In this document: positions 12,145-24,659 of the stretch, piece by piece
How the letters are laid out: each line of letters opens with the position of its first letter
How positions within the stretch are numbered: position 1 is the stretch's first letter
NCBI RefSeq assembly: GCF_933775445.1
Contig: NC_065877.1
Span: forward strand, 11,718,001 to 11,782,000
DNA length: 64,000 nucleotides
DNA from: Argentina anserina
Lineage: Eukaryota > Streptophyta > Magnoliopsida > Rosales > Rosaceae
Reading direction: 5' to 3'
The notes under the pieces: model-generated
What the model was told of the DNA's origin: nothing
Seen by the model: the letters and a program-made list of their open reading frames with translations, nothing else
Database searches by the model: none
Translations under genes and position numbers: made by a program

Positions 12145-12458
12145 TAATTATTTTGTGTACCCGCCACACCACGTGACACTGTCATGTGGTGCACCCAGCC
12201 AATCATATTAGGTCATAATATAATTAACATGCACGTGGTGAAAGAGAAATTATTATATATATCTGCTACATATCTCACGTGGTGTACCCCTTTAATGTTA
12301 TTGGTCCATTACTGTGATTGTTTCTGATTGGTTCTTATATGTAAATACACTTTTACCATTTGCACCGCGTGCATGTTAATTATATTATGACGTAATATGA
12401 TTGGCTGGGTACACCACATGACAGTGCCACGTGGTGTGGCGGGTACACAGAATAATTA
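12145..12458. mobile_element. Fold-back MITE A
   Basis: The left arm 12145-12243 (GTGTACCCGCCACACCACG, then CAATCATATTAGGTCATAAT and CATGCACGTGGTG) is the reverse complement, with few changes, of the right arm 12362-12458 (CACCGCGTGCATGTTAATTA ... GTGGCGGGTACACAGAATAA). No coding sequence. This is the layout of a miniature inverted-repeat transposon. The arms hold several CACGTG-like boxes. Confidence 0.75.
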
Positions 12459-12592
12459 CTCCGTGGTGAAAATGACAAAAGTTTATTTACATATAAGTAA
12501 CCAATCAGAAACAAACACAGTAAAAAATGGACCAATAACATTAAATGAGTACGCAACGTGAGATATGTAGCGGGTATATATAATAATTTCTC
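12244..12592. mobile_element. Fold-back MITE B, interlocked with MITE A
   Basis: The left arm 12244-12352 (starts GAGAAATTATTATATATATC, then CATATCTCACGTGG, then TTCTTATATGTAAATA) is the reverse complement of 12468-12592 (TTTATTTACATATAAG ... CACGTG-like ... TATATATAATAATTTCTC). Its loop contains the right arm of MITE A, so the two fold-backs overlap rather than nest. Confidence 0.75.
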
Positions 12593-12596
12593 TAAT

Positions 12597-12745
12597 TAAC
12601 ATGCACATGATGAAAATGACAAAGTTTATTTACATATAAGAAACAATAAGAAACAATAAGAAACAACCACAGTAAAAAAATAAACTAATAACATTAAGGA
12701 GATACGCCACGTGAGATATGTATCGGGTATATATAATAATTTCTC
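12597..12745. repeat. Third half-copy of the MITE B arm
   Basis: It repeats, in direct orientation, the order of the right arm of MITE B: AACATGCAC, AAATGACAAA, TTTATTTACATATAAG, CCACAGTAAAAAA, AATAACATTAA, GCCACGTGAGATATGTA and ATATATAATAATTTCTC. A short triple of AGAAACAATA is inserted near 12640. Confidence 0.75.
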
Positions 12746-13039
12746 CAACTAATAAATTAAGAATTCCCTCCGGTCTTTGTCATTTCACCATGGTCAGGAG
12801 AGAAAATTGATCATATCATGCATTATTTGTTTATAAGTTTTACCGATTGTTGGCTTTTCTTGCATGTTAAGATTTTTACAAGTAATTACTTATTTTGTAG
12901 TGCCACATAAAGTAACAGTAATGTGTCACTCAACTGCATATGCAGAATTGTCACCCTTAATTAACTGAAGTGGGAAGAGTAGCTAGGCAGGGTTCCTAAT
13001 GGTTACCACCTCTCTTCTTATTTCTCTCTGATTATCATT

Positions 13040-13070
13040 TGATCTTCTTCTTCTTCTTCTTCTTCTTCTC
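13040..13070. repeat. CTT microsatellite
   Basis: GATCTTCTTCTTCTT... about nine CTT/TTC triplets, in the NAC gene upstream region. Confidence 0.85.
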
Positions 13071-13424
13071 CTACGTGGTTATGAAGGTATTAATTGACTG
13101 GACATGGTTACACACAGTTAAGTAATTTACGACTTTTGTTTTCACCAACACCTGAACTATTTTTGGGATCGGTTATATTAACTCATCAAATATAATGGCA
13201 TGCATGTGAGAGCAGAGCAACAGCCGTGGAGTTGCATAAAATGCCAAATATTGACTGGGAGCGAGGTTCCGAGAGGGTCAATAATAAAGCTGGCAATTTC
13301 TTCCTAAACCGCGTGCCTGGAAGTTTCAAAGCAACTTAAATCCTTTTCTCTCCTTTTCACTCGGATGCTCTCAACATCTTTGCTCGCTTGCCTAACTTCA
13401 CAGTTTCTTGTCAAACCATTTCTC

Positions 13425-13432
13425 TATATATA
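13425..13432 (+). promoter_or_regulatory. TATA box of the NAC gene
   Basis: TATATATA in CTCTATATATAGTGGG, about 210 bases before the ATG at 13643. It is the best TATA-like site in the upstream region; a start of transcription near 13460 would leave a 5' leader of about 180 bases. Confidence 0.6.
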
Positions 13433-13642
13433 GTGGGATCGGAGAACGTAAGCGAGAAACATAATATATACTTGTTTACTACATTCACCAGCAAACTAAG
13501 AAACTCCATCAAGTCTTCAACTAGGTCGGAGTTGAATACTGGTAGAGTTTCCTAGATTTAAAATAGTTTTCCTGGTGCTATTTCCATAGCTCTAGAAAGG
13601 GATAGAACTCAGAAGATCGAGAGCTAGCTAGATAGGGAAGTA

Positions 13643-15416
13643 ATGGAAGATCTTCCACCTGGGTATAGATTCTACCCTACAGAGGAAGAACTAGTTTCAT
13701 TTTATTTGCCCCACAAACTAGATGGAAGGAACATGGACATGAACCGGGTTATAAATCGGATCATACCTGAGCTTGACATATATGAGCATAATCCTTGTGA
13801 TCTCCCACGTAATAATACATCTCTCTGCTCTTTCTGTCATAGTACTATATGTCTATATCTATATTTATCTTTTATATTGCGTTTACAGTACATATAATGA
13901 TGTGTGCATGTGTGGTGTATATGTGCTTCTCCAGTTTCTTAATGTGCATGTTCTTCATTATAATGTGGATCTTGTCCGTTAAGAAATTCTAATATGTTCA
14001 TAACATGTGTGTATATATATATATCTATATAAATACAAGAAATTTGTTTAACCATAAATTTCTTATGTAAATGTTCAAGTTCCATTCAATTAATCTTCAA
14101 TTAATCTTTATATTATATTTCTATGATCTAAAGCTAGCAAGATATCAAGCAAATTCAAGAACCCATTTTTCATTTTGATACATGCAGCAGCGCGCTCAAG
14201 CATGCATCTGGCTTGAAGTTAAATCAGTTTTCCTAATACTTAATGTACTCTTCCTTTGGTTGTAACTAATTAGGATATTCAGGAGAAGTCTGCCATGGAG
14301 ATCAAGAGCAGTGGTTCTTCTTCGTCCCAATACAAGAGAGTGAAGCACGGGGAGGGAGACCTAGAAGACTTACTACTACTGGATATTGGAAGGCAACTGG
14401 TTCTCCAAGTTGGGTTTTCTCTTCCAGTTCCGAAACTAATCATGGTGCCATCGGCATCAAAAGAACCATGGTCTTCTACACTGGTAGAGCTCCCAATGGA
14501 AGCAAAACCGAGTGGAAGATGAATGAATACAAAGTCATGGAAGAAGACAATCAACTTCATGCGCCATGTTCATCATCAAACGCTGCTTCTGCTCCTACGG
14601 TACTAATTAACTTAGATCTATTAATTACATAAGTATGAAAACCTAGCCTAAGCTTAACTTCATCTGACTAACTTACTAGCTAGTTAATCTTCTAAAAACA
14701 TACTTATCAACATGGATATATTATATAGGCATGCATTCTATACATTATTTCCTCTGCTAGAATCATTTCTGCAAATAATGAGCAAATCCAGAAAATTCTA
14801 TATTTGATCATTTGACTATGGTAATTAATTCTCTTCACCAACACGTAAATGTATAAGTGTTCCACAACATATTTTTATTGTTACATCATATGCATGTGTA
14901 CATACGAGATACTTAATTTACACTTGAGATTTGGCAACTTTATTAACGATGACATAATTTAGTTGTAGCAAGTTTAATTAGTGTCAAAACAATCACACTA
15001 ATATACATGTTGGTATATATGCATGCATGCAGTTAAGGAAAGAATTCAGTTTATGCCGAGTGTACAAGAAATCGAAATGCTTAAGGGCATTCGACAGACG
15101 ACCTCCAGGGAACGGGGATATCATACCCAGACCTACAGTTACAGTCCCCTTACCAGCTGCGCTGCAGTTAGGTACAGATCATCGGGAGGGTTCTACTAAT
15201 CCAACGGTGATATATCATGCTCAGAACAGCATCGCAGCTGTGCCAAATATATATGATGTGGAAGTGGGGAGACGAAATACTTTAAGCTCGTCTGGGAGTT
15301 CATCCTCAGAAGCCTCTCAATCAATACAAAGCACCGGAAGCGTGTCAATGGTCTTTGACAATGGTGAACCTATGTGGGAACTGGATCAATTCGATTGGTC
15401 TTTCGGACAAGATTGA
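13643..15416 (+). CDS. NAC090: NAC domain transcription factor, NAC090-like
   Basis: Three coding exons, 13643-13808, 14274-14599 and 15033-15416, join in frame to 291 residues; all introns are GT-AG. The N-terminal 160 or so residues form the NAC DNA-binding domain with subdomains in order: [19 protein letters not shown] (A), [20 protein letters not shown] (B), [19 protein letters not shown] then [12 protein letters not shown] (C), [20 protein letters not shown] with WKMNEY (D), and [11 protein letters not shown] (E) from exon 3. Intron positions match the usual NAC layout. The AFDRRP that follows subdomain E and the acidic, aromatic end ([11 protein letters not shown]) are what I remember of the Arabidopsis NAC090 group, which acts in senescence and salicylate control. 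The usual PRQ of subdomain C reads PIQ. It should bind DNA in the nucleus. The exact orthologue is not proven. Confidence 0.92.
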
Positions 15417-15617
15417 AGATTTTTTGTTTGAAAAGGATCGGTCGAGGAAATTAAGAACAAGGGGAATAGTTGTTCAGTAATTAGAGTGTCAACAATTAAT
15501 GCATGTGAATTTCTAATTAAGACAACTTATTAATTAAGAGAGTACGTTCGTTTGTGCTAATTATAATTTAGGAAAAGTTACTATATATGCATACGGTGTT
15601 TGGGTTCCCATTCCATC

Positions 15618-15632
15618 AATAAATCCAATAAA
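15618..15632 (+). terminator. Likely polyadenylation signal of the NAC gene
   Basis: Two AATAAA hexamers (15618-15623 and 15627-15632), about 200 bases after the stop codon. Confidence 0.4.
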
Positions 15633-15639
15633 TAGTTAA

Positions 15640-17260
15640 GCATTTGGTACTTTAATGATTGTCGCATGGTTTAAGTTGTAATAAGGTATCCATTTTAAAG
15701 ACCTTATCATCGTATGTCCGATGAGATCAAATATGTTTCTGTACTGATCGCTAAAAAGTTATATCTCCTTTAATTTTATATATAACGTTTTGCAAAAGTT
15801 AATTATGCCAGAATAAAATTAAAGCTGATATAATGTTTGCGCGTGTCGGCGTGTGAAATGGCCTTACACGAGCTTATGTATGGGCGTGCGAAATATCCTT
15901 GCTCGAGCGTATATATGGCTTAATTAATTAATAAAAACTATCATGATGAATTGATGACTGATTGAAGATTTAAAAGTAGAAATAGAAAATAAAATTATGC
16001 ATTTCTGCGTGCAGATGCGAGCATAATTTCTTCATTACTTATAATATTGTACATCATCTCATCGATTAGCTTTTGACGAGAAATTTATGCTCAATTTCAA
16101 TTATATTTATATGAATATTGGTGAAAGTAAAACAGGTGATCCTAAGATGGCAAAACTTTTAGTTGGTTTTGAAAATAATTTTAGTTGATTTAATTTTTGG
16201 GAAAATGTCTACACATGCAGTATGCCAATGCTAGAATGTTGCAAATGATTTTCTAGCGTATGTCGGAGTGAGAAATGCGCCACATATGCAAGAAATAGTA
16301 CGTGTATCCTGGAAAATCTGGCAGTCATCAGAAGAACAGAGACTGTTCTGGTTTAGGGTTCATAGGTTTCTGAAATTCTCTGCAGCATGACCTAATTCCA
16401 AACAAGATTTAAATATGAACATCATACTTCCATCCAGTCAATCTACCTTATTAACGTTTTCAAGTACTTCAACTTTAGTAATATATAGCCACATTGTACA
16501 AATGACTCTTGAAGATTAAAGAATTCAAATTCTGGACCTTGACTTCAATTAGGGTTTAGCAAGAAGAAGAATCAGCTTTAGTCCAAACCATCATCATTTC
16601 AAAAGAATTGAAAATCAAGTTCAGTTCACATTGACAGCATACGCCAGGACTTTGAACCTCGCATCTTAAACTCACCATTATTCAACAAATCAAGAGCTGT
16701 TAATATTCTTCCAGTGTATGACCCTCGGGACTTCTAGCCAGTTGTAAACCCCAAACTCATAGTCATGATCACTGAATCAATGAGGTGTTGAATTCCATAG
16801 TCATACTTATACACCGGTCTATAGTTTCCAGCTGGTAAAATCGAAACTCTTGATCAGAAAACAAACAAAACTCCTTGTATTTTCACCGGAGACAGGCCAC
16901 CGCTTTACAAAGTCCGCATGACCACCCTATAGCAAGAATCTCAAGATTGGAAGGCCCTTTGATTTCATTAAACACAGGCCATAACCAAAATTTCCTGCAG
17001 TTTGAGTTTTATTTTTCCTTTAATTTAGACTTAATGTTATAACTTCTAAATAGATATACATAATGCCTGGTTCTATTCAAAGAGGAAGAACAAAATCATA
17101 ATGCTTAGTAAGTTATATTATGTATATGCCCAAATCTATATACTATGATACACAAAGAATCCCACAGCAAGCAAGTACCTAATGCTGTTACCAAATAAAG
17201 AAGAAACTGGTCAAAATGCCTTTTGAACATATACACAACAGATTTACAAAAGGGTAATTC
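15640..17260. other. Intergenic, no gene recognised
   Basis: AT-rich sequence between the convergent NAC and VPS55 genes. I see no open frame of family type and no clear repeat ends. Part of 16900-17368 may be the 3' leader of VPS55. Confidence 0.45.
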
Positions 17261-17368
17261 TATCGTTGTCCGATTGTATGCATCTCATACTTCTTGCAGT
17301 TGTTAGGCTACATCACTGTTGGCCCCAATTATTGCGAGCCAGTGTTTTAACTTAACGTCTGTATGTCA

Positions 17369-20300
17369 TCACCACTCATCTTCGAGGCTGGCGCGGTGGA
17401 AACACATGACGGTGCACACAAATATAAAGAATGAAAAGAACTCGATCCACATAGCAGATGTTTCAATCATATGAGCGTGCCTAAGAATTATGGGAATGGC
17501 TAGGCTCCCCACAGTTGATGCCCCAGTCAAAAACTTAGCAGCATTTATCCACCTATAAGGAAGTAATTTATTATTAGGATACTATCACCCGAAAACAGGG
17601 GGAAAAAATAAACAGCAACAAGGTTACTACAGAAACTTGGCAAATGAATATTTTTTGTAATCAGAGCTCATGAATTACAATAGTTGTAACAACTCATGGT
17701 CTGCATACTACCACATTCTCTCTTCCCATATGTTAATTGTGCCGTAAGATAATTCTAAAATATAACAGCACATTTGATCTTAAAAGTTTTGTCTACTGTC
17801 CAGCAAGTCATACAAATTTTAAACTCATAATGTACTGACTGGCCCAAAATATATGTCAAATGGAAGAAAGAAGTTTTGATGCTTTCAGTCGTAAAATAAA
17901 ATAAAAAGCTGCAATTGACTGCATCTTAACCTCAAGCCAATTCAACCAATAGCCACACAATGCCAGCAGCATATCCCACCGTGGCAGTGCGAATAACTTT
18001 TATATAATTAGTTGTAAGGTTGACAGAAGGTCTAACAAATTATAAGCGGTTGATGTAAGAACATAAAGAAAACACGAAGTAAGAACATAGGTGTGTGAGT
18101 AAGGAAGAAATGTTATGCGTATAATGCTCAGAAAGACTCACCCATCACTCTCCCTCGTAAATAAAATATGAGTAGAACCACCACCAAAGAATAAACAAGG
18201 CATAGGTACCAGAACATACATGAGAGCTACAACAACAAGCAGATAGTCACTTTTTTTTTGTCTCAATGCAACTGTAGCATGTAGGTCCCGAGTACAAAAA
18301 ACTAAAATTATCCACTCACCAGACAACATAGGCCACCAGTTGTTGTATAGTGCACAAGCCTGCATCACATTGAAAAAAATGAAATACATACACACAGTAA
18401 ATGAGTAAGCACACAAGTTATTTGAATGACCTGCAGTAGGTTTTTATGGAAAATTAAAAATGAGCCAAATTATAAAAAAAATCCCCTTTCAAATGAAGGA
18501 GATATGTATGAGTAGAATTCTAGCCTTTCTATTAGTAATAACTAAAAAGTTACCCTCCCCATTCATATACATGACGTCTCACTTGTTTCAGCATTATGTT
18601 TCCCTAGAACAAATGCATTATGCGATAGCACCCAAAAGTTTCATGCCTAATACAATTTGGGAGCTCAACTGAAAGCAAAGTCATACATCAGAGAGATGGA
18701 TGGGCACAGTACCTCAATGATTATTAGTTGTGAGTACTCATTGATGATATATATATTGCAGAAGTCAATCTTGCACTCCTATTAAAATTTAAGAAACATC
18801 TTCCATTATATTGAGCTTTCCAAGAGCTTTTTCCAAAAGAATTTATGCCCCCTGTCTGAATTCATCAAGGGTGGTGCAGTTTTTTTAGGGTTCTGTAAAA
18901 TTTTGAAAAGGGTGACTTGGAGGAAGAAGTAATTATGTTACCATCTATCAGTTTACTTCTCCTAAGTTACTGATATGGAATACATCTGTGCCCATGCTCT
19001 CAGCCTTAGCTTATGTCAGTTCTACTAATTGGAAAGCAGCTGCAGTTTTATTTTAGGAGGTGGACAATAATAGTTCTAAACTTCTGATCATGATGTGTTT
19101 GAAAGGTCACCTCTGAAGCAAGAGATCCATGATTCATAATATAGGGTTTAAAGTTTAAACAATCACTCCCTTCAGGCAAGCGAAATAACTAAACTTGTGC
19201 TCAACATCCTTGGGCTGTAGAACAGATTCAACAACACTCAAGTTGGTGGTACAAAGTCCAGAATTATCTGGTTCTTGCTAGCTTTCCCGCAACGCATGTA
19301 GCACTAGATACTAGGAATTTCTTACAGTGAAGTAACTTCTATATGGGTCAACCATTTTAACTTATGAGGAAGAGGAATAAAGGCAAGCAGCCCAACACCA
19401 AGAGTAAAGAGGTATATGAAGACGGTGTGCGCTAACACCCACTGTTGAAAAAAACTGACTCTCTAATCACTTGTATTAAAGGTGATAGGTCACACTGCAG
19501 ACCACAAAGAAAAATAATTTGTGGGAAGAAGGAGAGCATCAAATCCTTTTGCCTTAAAATGTTTTACATGGGAATCAGGTTATTCCTAACATAAGTGATC
19601 TCAATTCCTATCGGACAAGTCACCATCAGTATACTCATTCAGACGGAAGCCTAACTTTATGGCAGTCTCAACTTCAATCTTAACTTATAATCTAAAATGA
19701 AAGTTTAACAACAAAATAATTATCATTGCTCCAAGAATTCTACTGTTCAAAAGCCTAATGAGAACGTAAAATACTAAAGTACGGAATAATCATATGAAAT
19801 GCCTAGTTTCATCACATTGAGCACCTTTTGATTAATGTTTTTTAGTTGAACAAACTTGTTAAAGAAAGAAATGCAGGACTAAGTAATTGCAACTAAGAAA
19901 TATATGCAAACATTAACTGGCGATAACTACAATTGAAAGCCTGAAGCTAGCAAATAAATATATCCATATTGCATCTCCTATACATTATCGATATCAATAG
20001 TACCAAATACCAACAAAAGGTAACATATAAAAGTATGAATACAAGTATACATCTGCCCTCTCCCACAAAAAAAAACAATGGGAATGGTATATGGCACACG
20101 TTGTTGTTTTACATAACCTTAACAGTTTACTCACCAGGACCTGCAGCAAGATGCTAGCCGAGAACATAAATGCGAGTCCTGCAAGCCTGCACAATAAGAA
20201 AATAACTTCAGTAGAATGCTACAGAAAAAACTGAATAACAGCCAAACTCACAGAACTAAATTCTCAATTTCTCACTTACACTGCAAGGAGCACGAAACGT

Positions 20301-20806
20301 CAGCAATTTGCGTAGCAACATTGCACCAAAACAGAAAATAGTTAGTAACCAATGTCATCAAAATACGACTAAAGATTGGATAACAACACAACTACTAATA
20401 ATTCTCTAATATCACACATATAAACTCTACAACAGTTTACATAAAAGTCGAAACTTTAATGAAAAAAAGAGGCATTTTTTAGCTTAAATGTTTGCAAGAA
20501 CCAAAAAGGCAAGACTACCCAAATACAACAAAGAAATTAGATGAAACCCCAAACCAAGACCCATCCTTTGACGCTCAAATTGATCCCAATTCGGAAAATT
20601 CAGCACAATTCATACAGTTATTACAGTTCCCCAACGGAAATCGATGAAACATGATAGCTTAATTCAACCCGTGACTGTAATTCAAACGAGCTGGGGAAAC
20701 TGCCGTCATCCAGCCGCTGTCAATTACGAATAAAAATGATCGAGGTGAAATCGAAGATGAAGACACAGAGAGTATAAAGAATCGTACCTTCTATGGTCAT
20801 CGCCAT
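17369..20806 (-). CDS. VPS55: VPS55-like endosomal membrane protein
   Basis: Five coding exons on the minus strand: 20806-20788, 20178-20135, 18359-18320, 18226-18142 and 17552-17369. They join without frame loss to 123 residues with GT-AG introns. The protein has four hydrophobic segments (about residues 7-25, 34-48, 70-88 and 93-112) and the family words ACALYNNWWPML, MYVLVPMPCLFF and WINAAKFLTGASTVGS, which place it in the VPS55/LEPROT (OB-RGRP) family. In yeast VPS55 works with VPS68 in traffic from the late endosome to the vacuole; the plant homologue is inferred to act at endosomes. The N-terminus is short: only seven residues come before the first membrane segment, and exon 1 codes for six codons and one base. 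For exon 2 the acceptor at GCTTGCAG is chosen because the acceptor eight bases upstream breaks the frame. A longer N-terminus from an unseen exon is possible. Confidence 0.88.
18360..20134 (-). other. Large intron 2 of VPS55
   Basis: About 1.8 kb between exon 2 (donor GTGAGT) and exon 3 (acceptor TGCAG). No gene or mobile element recognised inside. Confidence 0.6.
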
Positions 20807-21032
20807 GGGGAGAGAAGAGAGGGGGAGGTCTCTTTGTTGCTTAGTTACAGAGGAGAAGCAAAAGCGAAGAAGAAGGTTCGAGAGTTGGACAAGTTTCGGA
20901 AGGGAAAGTAGTCTTCGGTTCTTGAGGTTAAAAACGGATATCAGAATATTCAGGGGTGTTTCTGTTATTTTGTCACCGAGTTTAGTAGCACTTGGAAGTT
21001 GGAACTCTTTAATCAAGGACTAGTAGAGCGCA

Positions 21033-23823
21033 TGTCACATCCCCAACATGGCCAGTATAGTAGGATAGAGTTATTATGTTTCGCTCATATAGTCAAGTGA
21101 ATAAAATGTATCGACCAGACAAATTCGTTCATGAAATAAAATGATAATATTTTATATTTCCGTAAAAATAAATAAATTTATACAACAAGAAATGCGGAAA
21201 GTAGCGTTAATGTCACCAGCCGAATACTTTAATATATTTGACAATCCAAAACTAAGTAAAATGTGGAAAAATACTAAGGGGAGACCTCAGAGAAACTTTA
21301 CTCGAAAACATTGGTAACAAATATAGGAAAGAAATGCATGAAGGTGCACACACAAATGCTAGCTCTCAAATGAGACTCCCAGCTACAAAAATCGCAATCA
21401 AACTTGCAAAGAAACTAAAGTAGGGGTGAGCGTCATCCTCGTTTGCCCAGTATGGGCCATCTCGCCCATGAGGTTTGAAAATCAGGTAGGGATAAAAAGA
21501 ATATCATAAAACATTGAGGGTAGGTTTTGGATCGATCTAGAGAAAACCATATATAAAACAATGCAAGTTTGGGATACAATCATGCTAAAATAATTTGTGG
21601 AGTTCCAAAGGTAGGGTAAGAAAAATTCAACTTCAAGCAATGCTCGACTTATCCTAACGACTAATAGTCGAGGCCAACTACACATATGTTACAATAACAG
21701 AGTAGCAAGAGTGTCCATTTAAATGGAATGCCCTCAATAGTATAGAAAGAATGGATCTAATATAAAATAGGGCATTGATCCTCTAGAGGTTCACGGTCAT
21801 CGACACCATAGGATCACCTAGAATGCTAGGGTCTCGTCACTCTTAGGTCAACACACGCGAGGATTCACTACTAATCATATCTTGAAAATTGTGTATAGTC
21901 TCGGGTTTTCACAATATTTAATGCATCATAAATCATTCAACCGAGAACTAGACTATGCATTATTATTGGCCAAATACAACATAGGAGGGTTAGCTCCGCT
22001 ACTTGGAATGACGTGCAAAATCCCAATTGATATCCAAATCCAATGTATAGATGTTGTTGCTGCTACTCCAAGTCTCCGAAAGATCCTCATAACATCAACT
22101 CTGAGTTCATGAGGTATAAAAAAGTCAACATTAAAGTCTAATATCGAAAATAAGTTGACTCAAATCATTTTCCCTAGTTTGACCAGGAAAGTCAAAGGTT
22201 GACTTCCCATTGACCAAGTCTTTCCTGGGTTGATCAGGAGTTGATTAAGTTGACTAACTAATTTCTGACTAATTCTCAAATGACTCGAAAATAGTCCAAC
22301 TATAATTATCGAACGATAATAAACATGCTTTAGAGTTAAACATACCCTAAATCGTAAAGATAATATTTAATAATTTACCGACAATTTTCTAAGTTACACG
22401 AATTCTCGAACCAGGTGAGAATTGGAACTACTAAATAGTCGTAACTAAATCTTACATTTTAGTCGTCGCCATTTTAAATACGATTGGTTTGCACTAAGTT
22501 ATTTTAGGTAAAAGTAAAACGGTTAAAATCATTCAGTAAAAGAAAAAATGTAACTTACTGTAAAACCGTAAAAGTCAAAGTCAAACAGTAAATCTGTCAT
22601 GAGCATTTTAGTAATTTCATCATGTGGTAAATAATAAATTGGTAAAAGTAAAATGGTAAAAACTAACATTTTCACCCTTATCTCTCCGATCCTATTTCCA
22701 GCCTCCCAAACCACCTCCAATCAAATTAACTTCAATCCACAAACAACAAGACCAACAAACATCAACAATGAGATAATTACATAGGTAACAAGAAGATTAA
22801 ATTCTACCTCTAATGACTAAAATGCAGAGGTAAAGGCAATGACTCTCTTAGCCTCGATCCGGAGCTGCTGCCTTGCCCATACTTGTTGCTTATGTCCCAA
22901 ATGCCTTCACCAAGCTCGCCGGAGTTTGGGTTTATTGGCAGAAGCAAATCAGAGAAAGAGGAACAAAGAGATTAAGTTCTAATCTCAATAAATCAAGAAT
23001 AAAGAAGGTCAGAAGTTTAAGAGGAAGACTAGGCTTACCAAATAAATGTGTACGGACTCGCCGATGTTCTTGGAATCGCCAAAAGGAGGAAGCTCGAAGG
23101 CGGAGCACGATGACAATGAAGAATATGGAAAGAAAGCCTAAGTTAGTCCCTGAATTTGAGAAACTAAAGAAACAAACTGAGTTGGGTATTTAAGGAATCG
23201 ATTAAGCTTACCAAAGAGAGGATTAGGAGACCGATCAAAGTTGAAGGAATCACCGGAAATTCACCGAAGGCATCTCACTGCCTCTATTTCAATCTCATCA
23301 AAATCATGGGTGAATGAGTAATTAAGAGACATAGCTTGGAAGAGAAAGATAAGATGAAGATGGTGGTGGGATTGCTTGTCGAATCTTGGCCGGAATGGCG
23401 ATGCTGGATAGAGGAGAGAGTGAGTGGTGCGCTGCGTCGGTGATGACAGATAGAATAAGAGCTCTCTCTGTGCATTGTCGCACAAATGAGGGAGGAAAGA
23501 GAGAGAGGTGAAAAGTAAAAGGAAAAAGACTTGGGCCCATGTCTTGCGGGGTGGGTCTTGGGCTAAGAAAAGAGGCTGGGCTGATTTCTCAAACCCTAAA
23601 AATAAAATCCAACTGAAAACTATTTTTCAGAAGATTATTTTAAAACAAATTCGTAAAAACAAAACCGAGCGTAGGAAAAATATTCTAATAACACATTTGT
23701 GCTCGTGGCGACATGTAATTTAATAACGACATATTAAACTACGTTTTTTGATATTTAAGATAAATGTCGGTTTATTAATCCCAATGTATCGGTAATTCGA
23801 GATTAAAATTATCGGGTCTTATA
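21033..23823 (-). mobile_element. Degenerate solo Gypsy LTR pointing at VPS55
   Basis: Read on the minus strand it starts TATAAGACCCGATAATTTTA (a TGTAAGACCCG-type Gypsy LTR start with the G mutated) and ends GGGGATGTGACA. Flanks are GCGCA at 21028-21032 and GCTCA at 23824-23828, a 5-bp target duplication with one mismatch. No pol-like sequence lies inside or beside it, hence solo. The middle (22680-23480) is CT/GA-rich and may have been the LTR leader. Only about 230 bases separate its 3' end from the VPS55 start codon. Confidence 0.6.
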
Positions 23824-23886
23824 GCTCAACAAGGAAATTCAGCCAAATACTTCAAGTTTTTATAACAAAAAAAAACAGCATTAGTA

Positions 23887-24655
23887 TCAAGGGCGGATCT
23901 AGCCAATTTAAGGGTGACTCAAGCATTTCCAAGCTCAAGACATGGAAAAAAAATGAAGTTTTAAATCTTTTATTTTTTGGGATTCTCCTAAGCTAAACAT
24001 CCTAAAATAATTAACGTTACTCATTTGTTTCCCTTCCAAATTTTACTCTTCTTCCTCAATAGCGTGTCCTCAGCTAAGTATCTCTTCTTCTTCTAGAATG
24101 CTAGCTAGGTTAGTTACTAGCTAGTACATTGTTTATTTATTCAATTGTGTATTTGTGTTAGATTTTGACTATGTACACCGTTTTGTTTGATATATATGGG
24201 TATTCTTTTTCAATGCTTATAGGTGTCTATTAGACTAAAATGACAAATTTGATTCCAAACCAAAGCATTTGAAAAAAAAATTGCTTCACGTTTCAATGAA
24301 ATGTCCCGTCTACAAGTCCAAATCTAAATTATATTCATTTCTTATCTTTCCTAAGCTTTATTGATCAACCACGATCTTTAATTCAGTTTCTATTGGTCAT
24401 TTCTTAACCTTTCGAACCGCTAATAGAATGCTCTTGTAAATGATTTTGGATTATGATGTGCTACATGGATAGTTACTTAGTTAGTTTATTTTATTTGTAT
24501 ATATGCTTTAGAAGAGTAAGTCTCATTACATTCACTAACTAGGTAGATCGATTTTGATTTCAAATAGTAAAATTCTTTCGCACCGTCGAGATTCTCCATT
24601 ATCTTTTTATAGTTAAGTTCAAACATCCCCAATGATCCAATCCTGAATCCACCAC
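23887..24655. mobile_element. Possible MITE-like element
   Basis: The left end CAAGGGCGGATCTAGCCAAT and the reverse complement of the right end, CAGTGGTGGATTCAGGATTG, share most positions, as expected of terminal inverted repeats (core GG-GGAT--AG). The word AGTAT flanks it on both sides. No reading frame inside. The class cannot be told from sequence alone. Confidence 0.4.
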
Positions 24656-24659
24656 TGAT

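Noticed and set aside
20179..20787. A one-base micro-exon (CAG|T|GTAAGT near 20280) in VPS55
   Set aside because: It would restore frame if exon 2 began at the upstream acceptor, but the acceptor eight bases downstream gives a simple in-frame join without it.
22873..23723. Frames of 60-106 residues on both strands in the solo LTR
   Set aside because: They overlap each other on both strands within LTR sequence and match no family; likely chance frames in its GA/CT-rich part.
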